Shown piece by piece: positions 1-10,925 of a stretch of 64,000 nt of DNA. The notes beneath the pieces were generated by a model. That model did no database searches. It was not told where the DNA came from and saw only the letters and a program-made list of their open reading frames with translations. Each line of letters begins with the position of its first letter. Position 1 is the stretch's first letter. The DNA is taken from assembly GCA_965153455.1 (NCBI GenBank), contig OZ234497.1, positions 3,472,001 through 3,536,000 of the forward strand, given 5' to 3'. The position numbers were made by a program, and so were the translations under genes. The DNA comes from Sphagnum compactum. Taxonomy: Eukaryota; Bryophyta; Sphagnopsida; Sphagnales.

Positions 1-1480
1 AAATGGACCCAAGGATATTGCACTTGAATGGTTGGGGCACATGTAAGCACAAAAACATTTCACAATGCCAACATAACTTGGGCACATTGTGAACAAACAA
101 TAGTAGTCTACTAGTCATTAACCTAATCTCACCACCACAAACATAACGTTGGGTGATTGATGATCAAATCCAACACATCCACAATAGTGCCAACCCCATA
201 CAACCTAGCCTTGATTAAACCCTAATCTATTATGTATGGTCAAAACAAGAGTTAAGTAGGACCTACATAATGGTAAAAATTGGGTGGTAGCCTTATCCCA
301 TGCCCAACCATTAACCACACTAGTTACAACCCCAAGGTTCATTACGACAATGAAGGCATGCATGGGAAAGTACATAACCTTTCACCTTGAGTTTTCCATT
401 ATGTAGTATGCACAAGTTTATGAGAAATCAATTTAAAAACTTGTGCTTACTCATTAGATTGTCGACCAATGGCACACAACTCACAAAACCCCTTACCCTT
501 TGAAAATGAATTAACAACCCAACCTACACAATGATAAGAAATAAGTGCACCCAACAAACACAAGGGTAGATGCACAAATCATGCTTGTGATTCCTTCGTG
601 GGAATCACACCAGGAATTCAAAAGTTTCCCTGTTTGTTGATGGTGTGTAACATTCCACCACCTATAAGGTACAAGATTGGGGCTTATTAACACAAAACTT
701 TATTACAAAAAAACTTGGCAAAATCGACCCTATGCATATTACCTTTCCATGCTCGTGGGAAGTACTTTTAAAATTATTTCCAAAAGGGATGAAAACTTGC
801 ACACTCATAGTCCTCTCTTGAAACTCATTGGTGCAAACAACACTAAAATCCAATTCTGTTTGCAAAATATATGAATTTTTCAAAAATTCATAAATTAATT
901 CAAGAAATTAAAAAAATTGGCTTTGGACCTCCAAAATTTTTGTTTCCAAAACATCTACCCTTTTGCACTTGTGTAAATTTCATAAAAAAAAGCCCAACAT
1001 CACAAACTACATGTCAATAGGACCTAGTATGAGAAAGATACTTGCTTTCAAAGTTTGATGTTCATTAATAAATGTTTAAGTGTCTGAGATGTCCCATGTT
1101 AAGGGTTGAAATGTTTAATGTCCAATCTTAGGTGGGGTGTTCATCCACTAACCTACTTGTCCATTCATGAACCCATTGTTTGATTATTAGATGAGATGTA
1201 CATAGGATGGATGTACATAGGATGGATGAAGTTTCTTCCACATGGATGAAAACAAAAAAATTAAAAGAAAAAGAAAAGTCTATTTAAATAAACCCCAAGC
1301 AAAGATTGAAAAATAAAAATAAAATCCCTTACATGGCAAGTTCGGATTAGACTTGCCAAGCCTCCTTATCTCAGACCTCCCCCAAGCCTTCCAAACCTCC
1401 CAACTTGCGAAACTTGGTAGGTTTGGGGAGGTTCGAATGAGGTTGGAATTCATGGCAATGGTGTTGTGATGCTCCCTTTC
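1..1480. other. AT-rich intergenic spacer
   Basis: No coding pattern, splice-supported exon or RNA gene is visible here. The short open frames have no recognisable domain and low-complexity composition. A short direct duplication (tacataggatggatg) lies near 1198-1226. Confidence 0.6.
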
Positions 1481-1484
1481 CTGC

Positions 1485-1580
1485 TACCATTGCCCTCCTT
1501 TTCTTCCTTTATTTTTTTCCTTCTTCTTTTCCTTTTTTGCCCTTTTCTTCTTCTCCTCCTTTCTTCTTCTTCTTTTGTTT
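1485..1580. repeat. Polypyrimidine tract (C/T on plus strand)
   Basis: About 95 bases are almost only C and T on the plus strand (TTC, TCC and TTTC runs). The complementary strand gives a spurious K/R/E-rich reading. It is a simple-sequence tract and not a gene. Confidence 0.75.
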
Positions 1581-1695
1581 TGTTGATCTTCAAACTATTG
1601 CTTGAAAAAACACAATGATGAGGGTTGACGCACTCTTTGCCTAACACCCTCCTTCACCCTCTCCTTTTGTTGTTGCCGAAATGAGAAAGAAACAA

Positions 1696-1985
1696 AGGGA
1701 GAAAGTTGTAAGAGGGAAAAAGAAAAAGAAAAAGAATAAAGGTGTTCCCTATGCCAAAAGTAGACCAAAAAGCATGAACAAGTTTTGGAAAGAAAGAAAG
1801 GGAGAAAGTTGTGAGAGGGAGAAAAAAAATAAAAATAATAAAGGTGCCCCCTATGCCAAAAGTAGACAAAAAAAACATGAACAAGTTTTGGAAAGAAAGA
1901 AAGAGAGAAAGTTGTGAGAGGGAGAAAGAAAAATAAAATAAATAGGTGCCTCCTATGCCAAAAGTAGACCAAAAAGCATGAACAT
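1696..1985. repeat. Tandem repeat, ~104-bp unit, 3 copies
   Basis: Three head-to-tail copies begin near 1696, 1799 and 1903. Each contains the landmarks gagaaagttgt, ctatgccaaaagtaga and catgaacaagtttt. The units are purine-rich on the plus strand, which leaves both strands artificially open. Small indels in the A/G runs separate the copies. I see no coding role. Confidence 0.85.
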
Positions 1986-2501
1986 TCATGACTTGCACTC
2001 TGAACATAACTCTTACAAACACAACTTGTAACCCATACAAAACACGAAACACAAAACAATGCTTAACCCAGTAAATCTAGTTGCAACACCAAACAAACTA
2101 GACTTACATTTTTGATGATTAAAAAAGAACTCACCTACAACAATGCAAAAATCCAAACTCAAAACATAGAAACAACAACACAAACACCATTATCATGAAA
2201 ATTATATAAACATAATTTTTTTTTGTAGAACACAAACACACCATGTTTTGAAATCTCAAATCACCAAAGTTAATTTAAGATCACAAAACTTGTGGTAATA
2301 CACCCAAACAGCAAAATATTTTGAATTGAGTTCACACTTGAACCGATTCCGAGCTAAAACACAGTTAACTATGCTATCCCAGCTTATCACTAAACTAATT
2401 GTGACTTAATTAGGCACCTAAATTAATAATCCTGACAATGAGCATGAATAATTTGTCATATTGTTCGCCTTTTGGTAAAAAGGTATGTTCAATGATGTAT
2501 C
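1986..2501. other. Spacer, downstream flank of the protease gene
   Basis: AT-rich sequence lying 3' of the minus-strand aspartic protease. It probably includes that gene's 3' untranslated region. No separate gene is visible. Confidence 0.45.
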
Positions 2502-5461
2502 TTATCCACATGTGATAGATTTCAAGCCTATTTGGCAATTTTCAAGGTCAAAAACAACCAAGTTATTCTGCTGCTGAACGTTGCCGAAAATGCTAATTGG
2601 CACAGAGGTCACAGCCATGGCCAGGCATTCAATTGGACCTGTGACGTCAGCAAGAATAAAGAGATTTTCAATCGGCAGAACAACATCTGCATTGGTGAAA
2701 TGAAACACCATCTCCGGTAAGATGGGATGATTGATCGCGCTTCCAATATCGAAACATAAATCCAGCCCATATGGTATTCCAGAAACAAGAGGGTATATCA
2801 AATTTGCCTTCACAGCCTGCACACACAGCAAAAAAAAGAAAAAACAAATTACCCAAGAGATCAATCACCCCCAAAGAAAAACACTGTCAGTTAATAGTCC
2901 TCTGGCATGAGATTAAATGCATTATTTTTCATGATCTAGCTAGAAATCACATAATCAACAACTTCGCCAATTTTAATAGTCTCTTCTTGAAGTCAAAATG
3001 CATGATTTTCATGATCCAGTTCTAACTCCCTGGATCTGTTTGTGGTACAATTTTTCCGTCCTCTAGTCTAGTGTTGCTGACTTCAAAATTGTATCATGAG
3101 TTAGAATTATATTGCAGCTGTACTAGTCCATGAATATCTAAAGAGCAAAGTCCATGAATCCATGACGAACTTTCAACAGATTGTTTCATTCTCTCCATTC
3201 ATGAAAATGGAGTTTACAGAAGATAAACTTAAGTGAAAAAAATGAATAATTTAAATTAAGATACTTCATATGGCGACGGTGATTTTTTTCAGTACCTCCA
3301 AAACTGCGTTGTATGCATCTGTTGCCAAATACGTGATGGTAGTTCCTGAGTCCAGAATTAGTCCTCCATTTCCGGAGCTATCGATTGCAAAAGTTGCAGG
3401 TGAATATTTCAAACGTATGCCTGCAACACTGATACAATCCAAATGCAAGTAGTAAAAGGTTGGGTAGACTGTATTGGCTTGGATTGGGGTATAAGCAACT
3501 CCTGGCGGTGCAGAGGTTACTGCGAGATCTCCCAAAAGCAAAGGACTTGAGTTTTGGCTGCTGTAACTCACAAGACAATAAGAGAATCTCTTGCTGATCA
3601 CTCCTGCATTGCTGAGCTGAGAGATCAGTGAAAGAGGACCTTGTCCTAAACCCACTATTCCATCTAGTCCGGCAAAGCCCGTGTTGTTGTGACCACATCC
3701 GAATCCCAAGCTTGGAACGCTAGCATTGCCGAATGTCACTGTATCTGTTGCAAGATTGTCACTTGTGCTTCCTCCACCTCCGTATTCGTACAGATATTGG
3801 CATCCAGCAGTAGGACAGCCAGTGATTTCTGGAAGGTCCTGGAAAGAAGAACCGATCATGTTTGTAAATGAGCGAGCAGTAGTAGTGATCCCTCAACTTA
3901 CTGATGATCATCAGGGTGCAGCAAAACACAAGAAAGATTTTTGAGTTCCCCTCTTACAGTCCTCCAAAAAAAACTAGAAATGCCCTCTAAGAAACGAATG
4001 AATGCACAAACTTCCCCTATAACATCTTGCTCAATAGGATAATGAACTGGGTCTTTTTTATGTCTGTGCCCATTGTGATTTCCTTGAGAAATGATTGTCA
4101 AAACTTCCCCTTTGAAATGTGAGAGGGGAGTTAAAAGAATACAATTCTCACTTACATAAAGGAACGTGTGCTTGATTAGTTGATCGGGACAAACTAAGGT
4201 CTTGAATTGGATCGTAGAAAGAGGTTTGAGATTCAATCCTTGATAGCTTCAAAGGCGAAATCATTTTTTTCTCTCTCTGACAAATCCCGGGTGGTCCCAC
4301 TTTCCTCTCCGACCACCTGATTCATCGGTGAAGCAAATTATGGAGCACATCCCCTCCCTAAAGATATGGGATTTGCCACCATCTCCTAGCGGGGGAGCTT
4401 GTAAATCTTTGTTGTGAAAGAAACATTTATCTGAGATCATCGTGATCACACATATATGTCGAAGGTTTTTGCAGATTCATACCTCGCACAAGTTGTGAAG
4501 GCCGCATTTGATGGGTTTGTAAGTGGAGGATTTGGCGGGGTTGAACTCAGGTCCTGTTTGTGGAAAGCATGACTCGCAAGGCAAGCACTGGGTCCACACC
4601 AAATCGCTTCCTGTGTCTACAATGGCAGTGAAGCTCTGTTTAGGTGTCCCCAGTGCAATCTGAGTCAGGAACTCTCCTTCGGCAGCATCTTCCGAGACTG
4701 GGATGCTCAGGGATGGCTTGGCCCTCTTGTTAGGCGTACATTCTGCATCGACGGCCCCCTTTGCAGATGATTGGCCGTGGGCGGCAAATTGCATGGACCT
4801 GGCAATTGCATCTCTGCGCGCATGGCTCCTCTTCACTATCTCGAGAAATCTTTCGGCCAAGCTTTTGGGTGGCGCAGTAGTACTGGTCGAGTTCGCCGAG
4901 CTGGGATAAATGTCCCTGCGAAGAAGCTCTAATCTTAGCACCTGCAGTGCACGATCATGCAGCAGCAGTATAGAATTGATAAACAGCTGTTTTGATTCGA
5001 GATTGACACAAGTTCTTGGAAGCATTAAAGCTGCAGGAAGGATTTGTGTAAAGGAAATTTATGCCACAGCAAAAACATGAATGAATCTAGGTACTAGTCT
5101 AGTCATGTGCAATGGATATTCATTCTTTAATTCTTTCGGAATCTCTAAATGCAGTAGCAGAGAAGATCCTGCATCGATTCAACATACAGCAGTTATATGG
5201 TCTTGCCTGAGATTCTCCAGTTTGAACTACTTGCTCCATTGCAGCTCGCCGTAGTAAAGCGAATCCTCCATCGAATTGAACTTCTGGCATACTGATTTCG
5301 TGCGCCGCTGCATCACAACCAGGGCCACAACCAACGACAAGTAGCGTTACTAGCTGCAGTATGAGGAGCTGCAATTTTGCTGCAACTCCGCCGTATTCCA
5401 GCTTTCTACCTCTATGAGCTGCTGATATTCTATTCACGAACGCATGTAGATTCCGGCCCAT
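2502..5461 (-). CDS. Nepenthesin-like (A1B) aspartic protease, 4 exons
   Basis: Predicted pepsin-fold aspartic endopeptidase of the plant nepenthesin/CND41-like group, probably secreted or vacuolar. Exons on the minus strand are about 5461-5207, 4941-4483, 3838-3296 and 2816-2502, all joined in phase 0, giving about 523 residues. Exon 1 begins with ATG and carries a hydrophobic segment (near residues 28-48) resembling a signal anchor. Exon 2 has the LELLRRD propeptide-like motif and the first catalytic motif DTGSD (about residue 194) with a following Cys-rich nepenthesin-type insert; exon 3 has YEYGGGGS, the conserved GLGQGPLSLISQ stretch and the second catalytic motif DSGTT (about 401); exon 4 ends with the typical IFGNVQQQN block. 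Acceptors such as ctttccag and gtgtgcag are strong. The exon 1 donor is uncertain: either a GC donor at 5206 or a GT donor at about 5231, both in phase. Both catalytic aspartates are present, so the gene looks intact. Confidence 0.9.
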
Positions 5462-6360
5462 CGATTCTCCAAAATTAATTTTCAGCCCGTCTAGAGTGAC
5501 TGCTGCTGCAAGTTCAAATTCCTCCTACGATCCTGCAGATCAACTCTTCAAATTTCTTCTAGCTAGCGAGCTGGCGCAATTATCCTCTCGCTTACTAAAT
5601 CGAGTGTTCCGCTAAAAGATGGTCTATCCGCGTGATCTAGATCTGCAGCTTCAAATAAATTAGGGTTGGAAATTAATAGTTTTGGAGTCTGATTGAGCAG
5701 GTTCATGGAGTTGAGAAAACTAGTTCATGAATATCTAATGGAATCTGAAAATTGATCAATCAGCAAACTTGATTGTGGAGCTCTGTCGGTCATCATCTCT
5801 AGTTCTAGAGCTCAATATAAGGCCACGCAACCTAGTTCTTTGACAATCTGATCATTACCAGCTGCTCTAAGCTCTTCAGAATTCCCAAACTCCAGAATTC
5901 AGAATTGCAGCACACACACATCTCTAGTCTCACTCCCACACAAAATTCTGGGATTTCATCAACTGATAATAGACACTTCTTTGTTGAATATTTATTTATT
6001 TTAGAAATCAAGATTCAGCAGTTTCAAATTTAATTTTTCAGAATTTCAACAATTGAGGAATAGGGTATGCAAAACTACACCTCGAATTGTGTATTTGTAA
6101 TCCAATGGAATTTGATTTTTCAGTTTTGGAAATTGATTGTTTGGAAGATTGATGATCTACACTAGTCTAGCTTCAAAATAATTTCAGTTTTGGAAATTAG
6201 AATCTAGTTTGCTATGCCATTCAATCTTCCAAAACTATTAATTAATTTTCAAAACTGAAAATTTGGGGTGGGTCAAATAGTTTGAGGGTTTAGTTCTTGT
6301 GGGCAAAGATTTGATAGGTCACATGTTCAAATTTGTGAATAGCTACCAAACAATTTACAG
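5462..6360. other. Upstream region of the protease gene
   Basis: Probable 5' untranslated region and promoter of the minus-strand protease. A plus-oriented TATA-like stretch (caatataagg, about 5813-5822) is followed by a C/A-rich leader-like sequence, yet no gene follows on the plus strand. No other feature is seen. Confidence 0.4.
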
Positions 6361-8280
6361 AGTGTAGGGCTCCTCATTTCAGGTATTATGGTTTAACGTC
6401 CCTATTCTTGACCAGGGACAATTCTGGTACACAACCCTATTTATGGCTTCACCTTCCATGGGGAGGCTTACCCTTTTATAGTTTACATTTGTGAATGATT
6501 GTTGCCTGGCTCTTCCATGTTTTGCAAAATAATGTGGGAGGATCTTTTTGAAATTATTTCTCCAGATCACACACAATTTTTTGTACTTATCACAATTGTG
6601 AACTCATGCCAATGTGGTCTTTTCAATTTTCTTGCGTTGCATCAATTGTGAGCACCCCAAGAGACCCAAGAGAGATTTGGGGGAAACAATTATATTTTAG
6701 GAACCACTTAAGATAAAAATATATATTTGCCTCTTTTCTTGTCGGGCCAAAGTGCTTGGCGCTTTCTTCTTTGTGCTTGCTTACAGAGTTCAATTCTTTC
6801 TATTCTAAGCTTATGCTCCTTGTTTGCCAACCTATCATGCCTATAATTTGTCAACCTATCATGCCTATAATTTGATGATAAAAGAAATAAACAAGACAAT
6901 AAAAAACAAAGCACACTAGAAAAAGATTCTAAATATGATAAGTTTTTAGTATGCTATAAAATAACAGAATAGTTTAAATATATTTTATACAAATTTTAGA
7001 TATGTTCTAAATATATCTTCATAATGAATTATAGGCAACTTATTTATATTTAAGTAAATTAAAAAATTTAATTTTTTCAAAACATTGCACCTATAATTTT
7101 TTGCATGCCATTTAGAATAAAATGGAAGTGACCTCAAGGATTATTCATGAATATGACCAGAAATGTTTGATACTTATGCTCATCAAAGTGAACAACTTTT
7201 TGAGTCTATTTAAACTACAAACCTTCCATTTACTACAACACCCACAACTGATGTGGATGATTCCTTGATTGATGGTCCATCATGCCATGCTAAACCTTTA
7301 GAAAGGCTTTTAATTGTTGAACTTTTGATATTTTGTTGATATATTTTTTTTTTGGGGAAAATGTGTGCATCTTTATTATGGTGAAAACAAATTGACACTA
7401 GTGGTCAAATGTGGCATGGTTACCAAAACATGTCTTACCTGGATGGCTAGGATTGCAAATAAAGAGAGAATGGATGGGACTTCAAATAATAGAGAATGGA
7501 CCCCATTTTGTGTGCACTATACCTTAATACTAAAACTTGGTATCCTACTTGAAGTTTCCTGTATTGAAAGCTCTCTTTCCTTTTGCCATAGGTACTGTTA
7601 GCTTCAGACATAGGTTCAATATACTTAGTTGACCAAGCCTCTTGATTTGTCACCGAGGTGTTCTAGTAGTTTTTATAGCTTTCCCCCATGTGCTAAACTT
7701 CAGATTTCATTTAGGAAGTGATACACCTTGGTTTAGCTGTAAAAATATTCATTCCTCATATCTTGACACATCGTTTCCCCTCTCACATCAAGAAAAAGAA
7801 AATGCCAAAAAAAAAAAGATTCATACATCTTGAAGGTTTTCTTATGGCATGAGGAAAGTCATTCACTATTTTATTGCATTTAGCTCCGTATGTTGCCACT
7901 CTTGCACCTCACAAATGTAACTTGTTCTAATTTTTTGGCATCAGTACGAATTGATATTTTGCGGCATTGGTGACACTTGGAGCATCTACAGAATTGGATG
8001 ATGCTCAGGTGTCATCCTGTTTGTGGTTGAAAACTCATTCGTTGGACAATGGAATTGTCAAAGTTCCCGTGCTTGACAATCCTGACTTGGCTGTCAAACT
8101 TGTCAATTTGAGTTATGGAACATTTTCAACTTAATTTTTTTAAAGAACTAACCGAAAAAGCGAATGCTCTTAGCCTCAAAGTGTGGTTGGGCTTGTTAGT
8201 ATGAAATGCATTGCCATGGTCATGCAAAAGATTTTTGACTGCCAGAAAGCCACAACTAGCTTTTGATAGAACTAGTGTGA
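6361..8280. other. AT-rich intergenic spacer
   Basis: No gene is supported. The only notable structure is a short direct repeat at 6828-6873. Short open frames here lack domains. Confidence 0.55.
6828..6873. repeat. 22-bp direct repeat, two copies
   Basis: The segment aacctatcatgcctataatt occurs twice in immediate succession, separated by a couple of bases. It looks like a simple local duplication. Confidence 0.8.
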
Positions 8281-8445
8281 ACCCGGTGCATAATGCACCC
8301 CGTCGATCCCCCCCACCCGGTCTTTCGCTTTTCCCACTCCGGTTCTAAATCGTGACGAACTCTTTTGGGAATAGAAATTTCATGCAGCCAATGGAAGGCC
8401 CAAGGGTGCACTCAAGGTGCCTTACTTTTATTCCTTTTAAATTTT

Positions 8446-8605
8446 GGGAGGAGGGGCCAATGGGGGGGGTGGGGGGAGGGTTTCTTTTCATTTTTCTTTG
8501 GTTCCCGATGTGTTCCCCAACATAATATTACAATGTGTTCTTTCTCACTTCCACCTATTAAGACCCCTAGAACCCCACCCCCACCCCCTCCCCCCCTCCA
8601 CGAAA
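8446..8605. repeat. G-tract and C-tract pair with G-quadruplex potential
   Basis: A plus-strand G-rich tract (about 8446-8480, runs of 3-8 G) is followed about 90 bases later by a C-rich tract (about 8568-8600). Each can form a G-quadruplex on one strand, and the two can also pair with each other. Around them is a pocket of high GC skew in otherwise AT-rich DNA. The 150-residue open frame across it is proline-rich low complexity and is not called as a gene. Confidence 0.6.
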
Positions 8606-8810
8606 AAAATAAAAATCATGACCCTCCTAAACCCTTAGCCCATGCATCCTTTGGGAAAGAAAAAAACGCACCCAAATCTCCTCACCCACCCTCCAAATCC
8701 CAAAAATACCTCCCCCAACACCCTACCATCCCCCATCCAAAAGTTGATATCTTCAACTTCTTAGACTGTCCACCTATTGAAGCCAGTCTTGGACTGTCCA
8801 CCCTATTTTG

Positions 8811-10004
8811 TGCATAAAAAATCCTGCAATAGTAAAGTTGTCATCTGGGGGGTTGCAGGAACAGGCAGTGACTGAAAGAATCTTCTAGGCACTGCCCAAT
8901 TTTTGTCCACACAGACAGACACCACGTTTGCTTTTATATATAAGATAAGCCAGACCCAACACACAACCCCAAGTTTTATGCATAGAATTAAGGCATCCCT
9001 GTTGGTATAGTGAAACTTGACCTCTTCTTTTTTTTCAGTTTGTAAAACTCCATAGCATAATAAAAAAATTCGTAAAGTCATCCCACTCCTGGGCCTTCTT
9101 TCATCCCCTAACCCCTCTTTTAACCCGTGTGCATCGTTATCCGTAAAATAATCAAATTTTCTTTTAAGTTACAGGGATCAAATGTTAAAACTCAGCATTA
9201 AATGCACGTGGTTTGAGAGTAATTATATCAAATAATTCAAAATTTAACTTGAAGATGCCATGTGGCATCATATAATTCGATCAAATAATTCAATATTTTG
9301 CTTTAAGTTGCCATGTGGTATTTGTAATTAAGGAACAAAATTTGAATTAAGTTTATATTGATAGCTGGAAGCATAGAATTTGTCAAAAGAATAGTTATTT
9401 ATGTTTTTACAATTGCAATCATAGAAGACACAATTATAAATGGTGGTTAAGATTCCAATCACATTTGTGATTAATGGCAAATATAACGTGGTTTTTTTAA
9501 CTACATAATCATGTAGTTGTGACTAATCATAAATTGCATATATGACTACAATTTAGTAGTCATAAACATCGCATTTTGGCGTTGTGTAAAGGGGTCCGTC
9601 CAATAGTGGAAGAAAATTGGTAACAAAGCACACCATTTTGACAATGGTAGTAAGCTCAAATTCAAATTCTTCTTATAAACTAAAGGTTATTTTGATACAT
9701 TTGCACCCTTGGAATTTGTCCATGGTTGTCAAGTGCTTGAGAGTTATGACTTCATGTAGACAATTTCTTTGTACTCTATCGATAAGGACAGTGAAGACAT
9801 ATCTCCTCTCTCCTACAAGGTGACAATCTTGTCATGGTGGTGTTTTCAAACACACAAATCATAGGGAGGTGGGTTAAAAGCACCATGTGTATGACACAAG
9901 ACTTGCACAATATTTGTTGAAAATATAAGCATGTATATTATTTCTTTTTTCAATATTTTAGCTCCACATTTCTATGTTCATCTCACCCTAACTTAGGGTT
10001 TGTT
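8811..10004. other. AT-rich intergenic spacer
   Basis: No gene is recognised. It contains a loosely repeated motif with 'gccatgtgg' and 'caaataattcaa' between about 9215 and 9320. Confidence 0.5.
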
Positions 10005-10925
10005 GAAACTTGGATTTCTTGAAATAGTTAATCCAAGTAAGTTAATTCACCTCCATTAATTCTACTACACTCAATTAGGGATTGTCAACTCTTGGATTTG
10101 TTGAGACAATCACTCTTAGAACTCAATTCACCTCAATTAGGTTTATCACCTTGACTTGGGGTCCACTAACACTTGGATTTTTTTGAAACTATCACTCCTT
10201 AAGTTCAATTCACCTCCATTAGGTCTACAACATTCAATTACAATTTGTTAGCACTTGGATTTGTTGAAAGAATCATTTTTCAAGCTCCATTCACCTTAAT
10301 TAAATCTATCACCCCAACTTACAATCTATTGCCACTTGGATTTTTTGAAACAATATTTCTTTCAATTCAATTCATCTCAATTATGTTTGTTACATTTAAT
10401 TAAGGTTTGTTACCACTTGGATTTGTTGAATCAATGAATTCATGTTAATTAGGTCAATAGCATTCAAGTAAGGTGTGTTACCACTTCCATTTGTTCAAAT
10501 AATCGCTTGCCAAGTTCAATTTGAATGTTTGTTACCATTTGGATCTATTGATATTTGTAAAATTTGTTTAAGGAATGATCGTTTCACTTGAGCTCAATTG
10601 GGGTCTATTACCACTTGGATTTGTTGAAACAATCAAACCTAAACTTCAATTCACCTCAAATAGGTCTATCACCGTGACTTAGGGTCTATTGTCATTTGGA
10701 TTTTTTAAAATAGTCACTCCTTAAGTTCAATTCACCTCCATTAGGTCTATCACATTCAATTAGGGTCTATCAACACTTAAATTTGTTGAAATAATTATTC
10801 CTCAAGATCAATTCACTTCAATTAGGTTTGCCACCCTAATTTAGAATTTTTTGCCATTTGAATTTCTTTAAATAGTCATTCCTTAAGTTCAATTAACTTC
10901 AAATATGTCTGGAACACTTAGAGTT
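10005..10925. repeat. Degenerate tandem array, ~82-bp unit, about 11 copies
   Basis: Units share the landmarks acttggatttgttgaaa, caattcacctc and aggtctatca, recurring at about 78-84 bp spacing (for example near 10010, 10092, 10170, 10255, 10336 and 10418). Divergence between copies is high, so the array is old. No open frame runs through it. Confidence 0.85.

Noticed and set aside
1595-2059. Minus-strand frames of 132-154 residues
   Set aside because: They translate the A/G-rich tandem repeat and are repetitive Phe/Leu/Ser low complexity without a domain.
8365-8817. 150-residue plus-strand frame
   Set aside because: Gly- and Pro-rich runs come from the G and C tracts. No domain and no splice sites.
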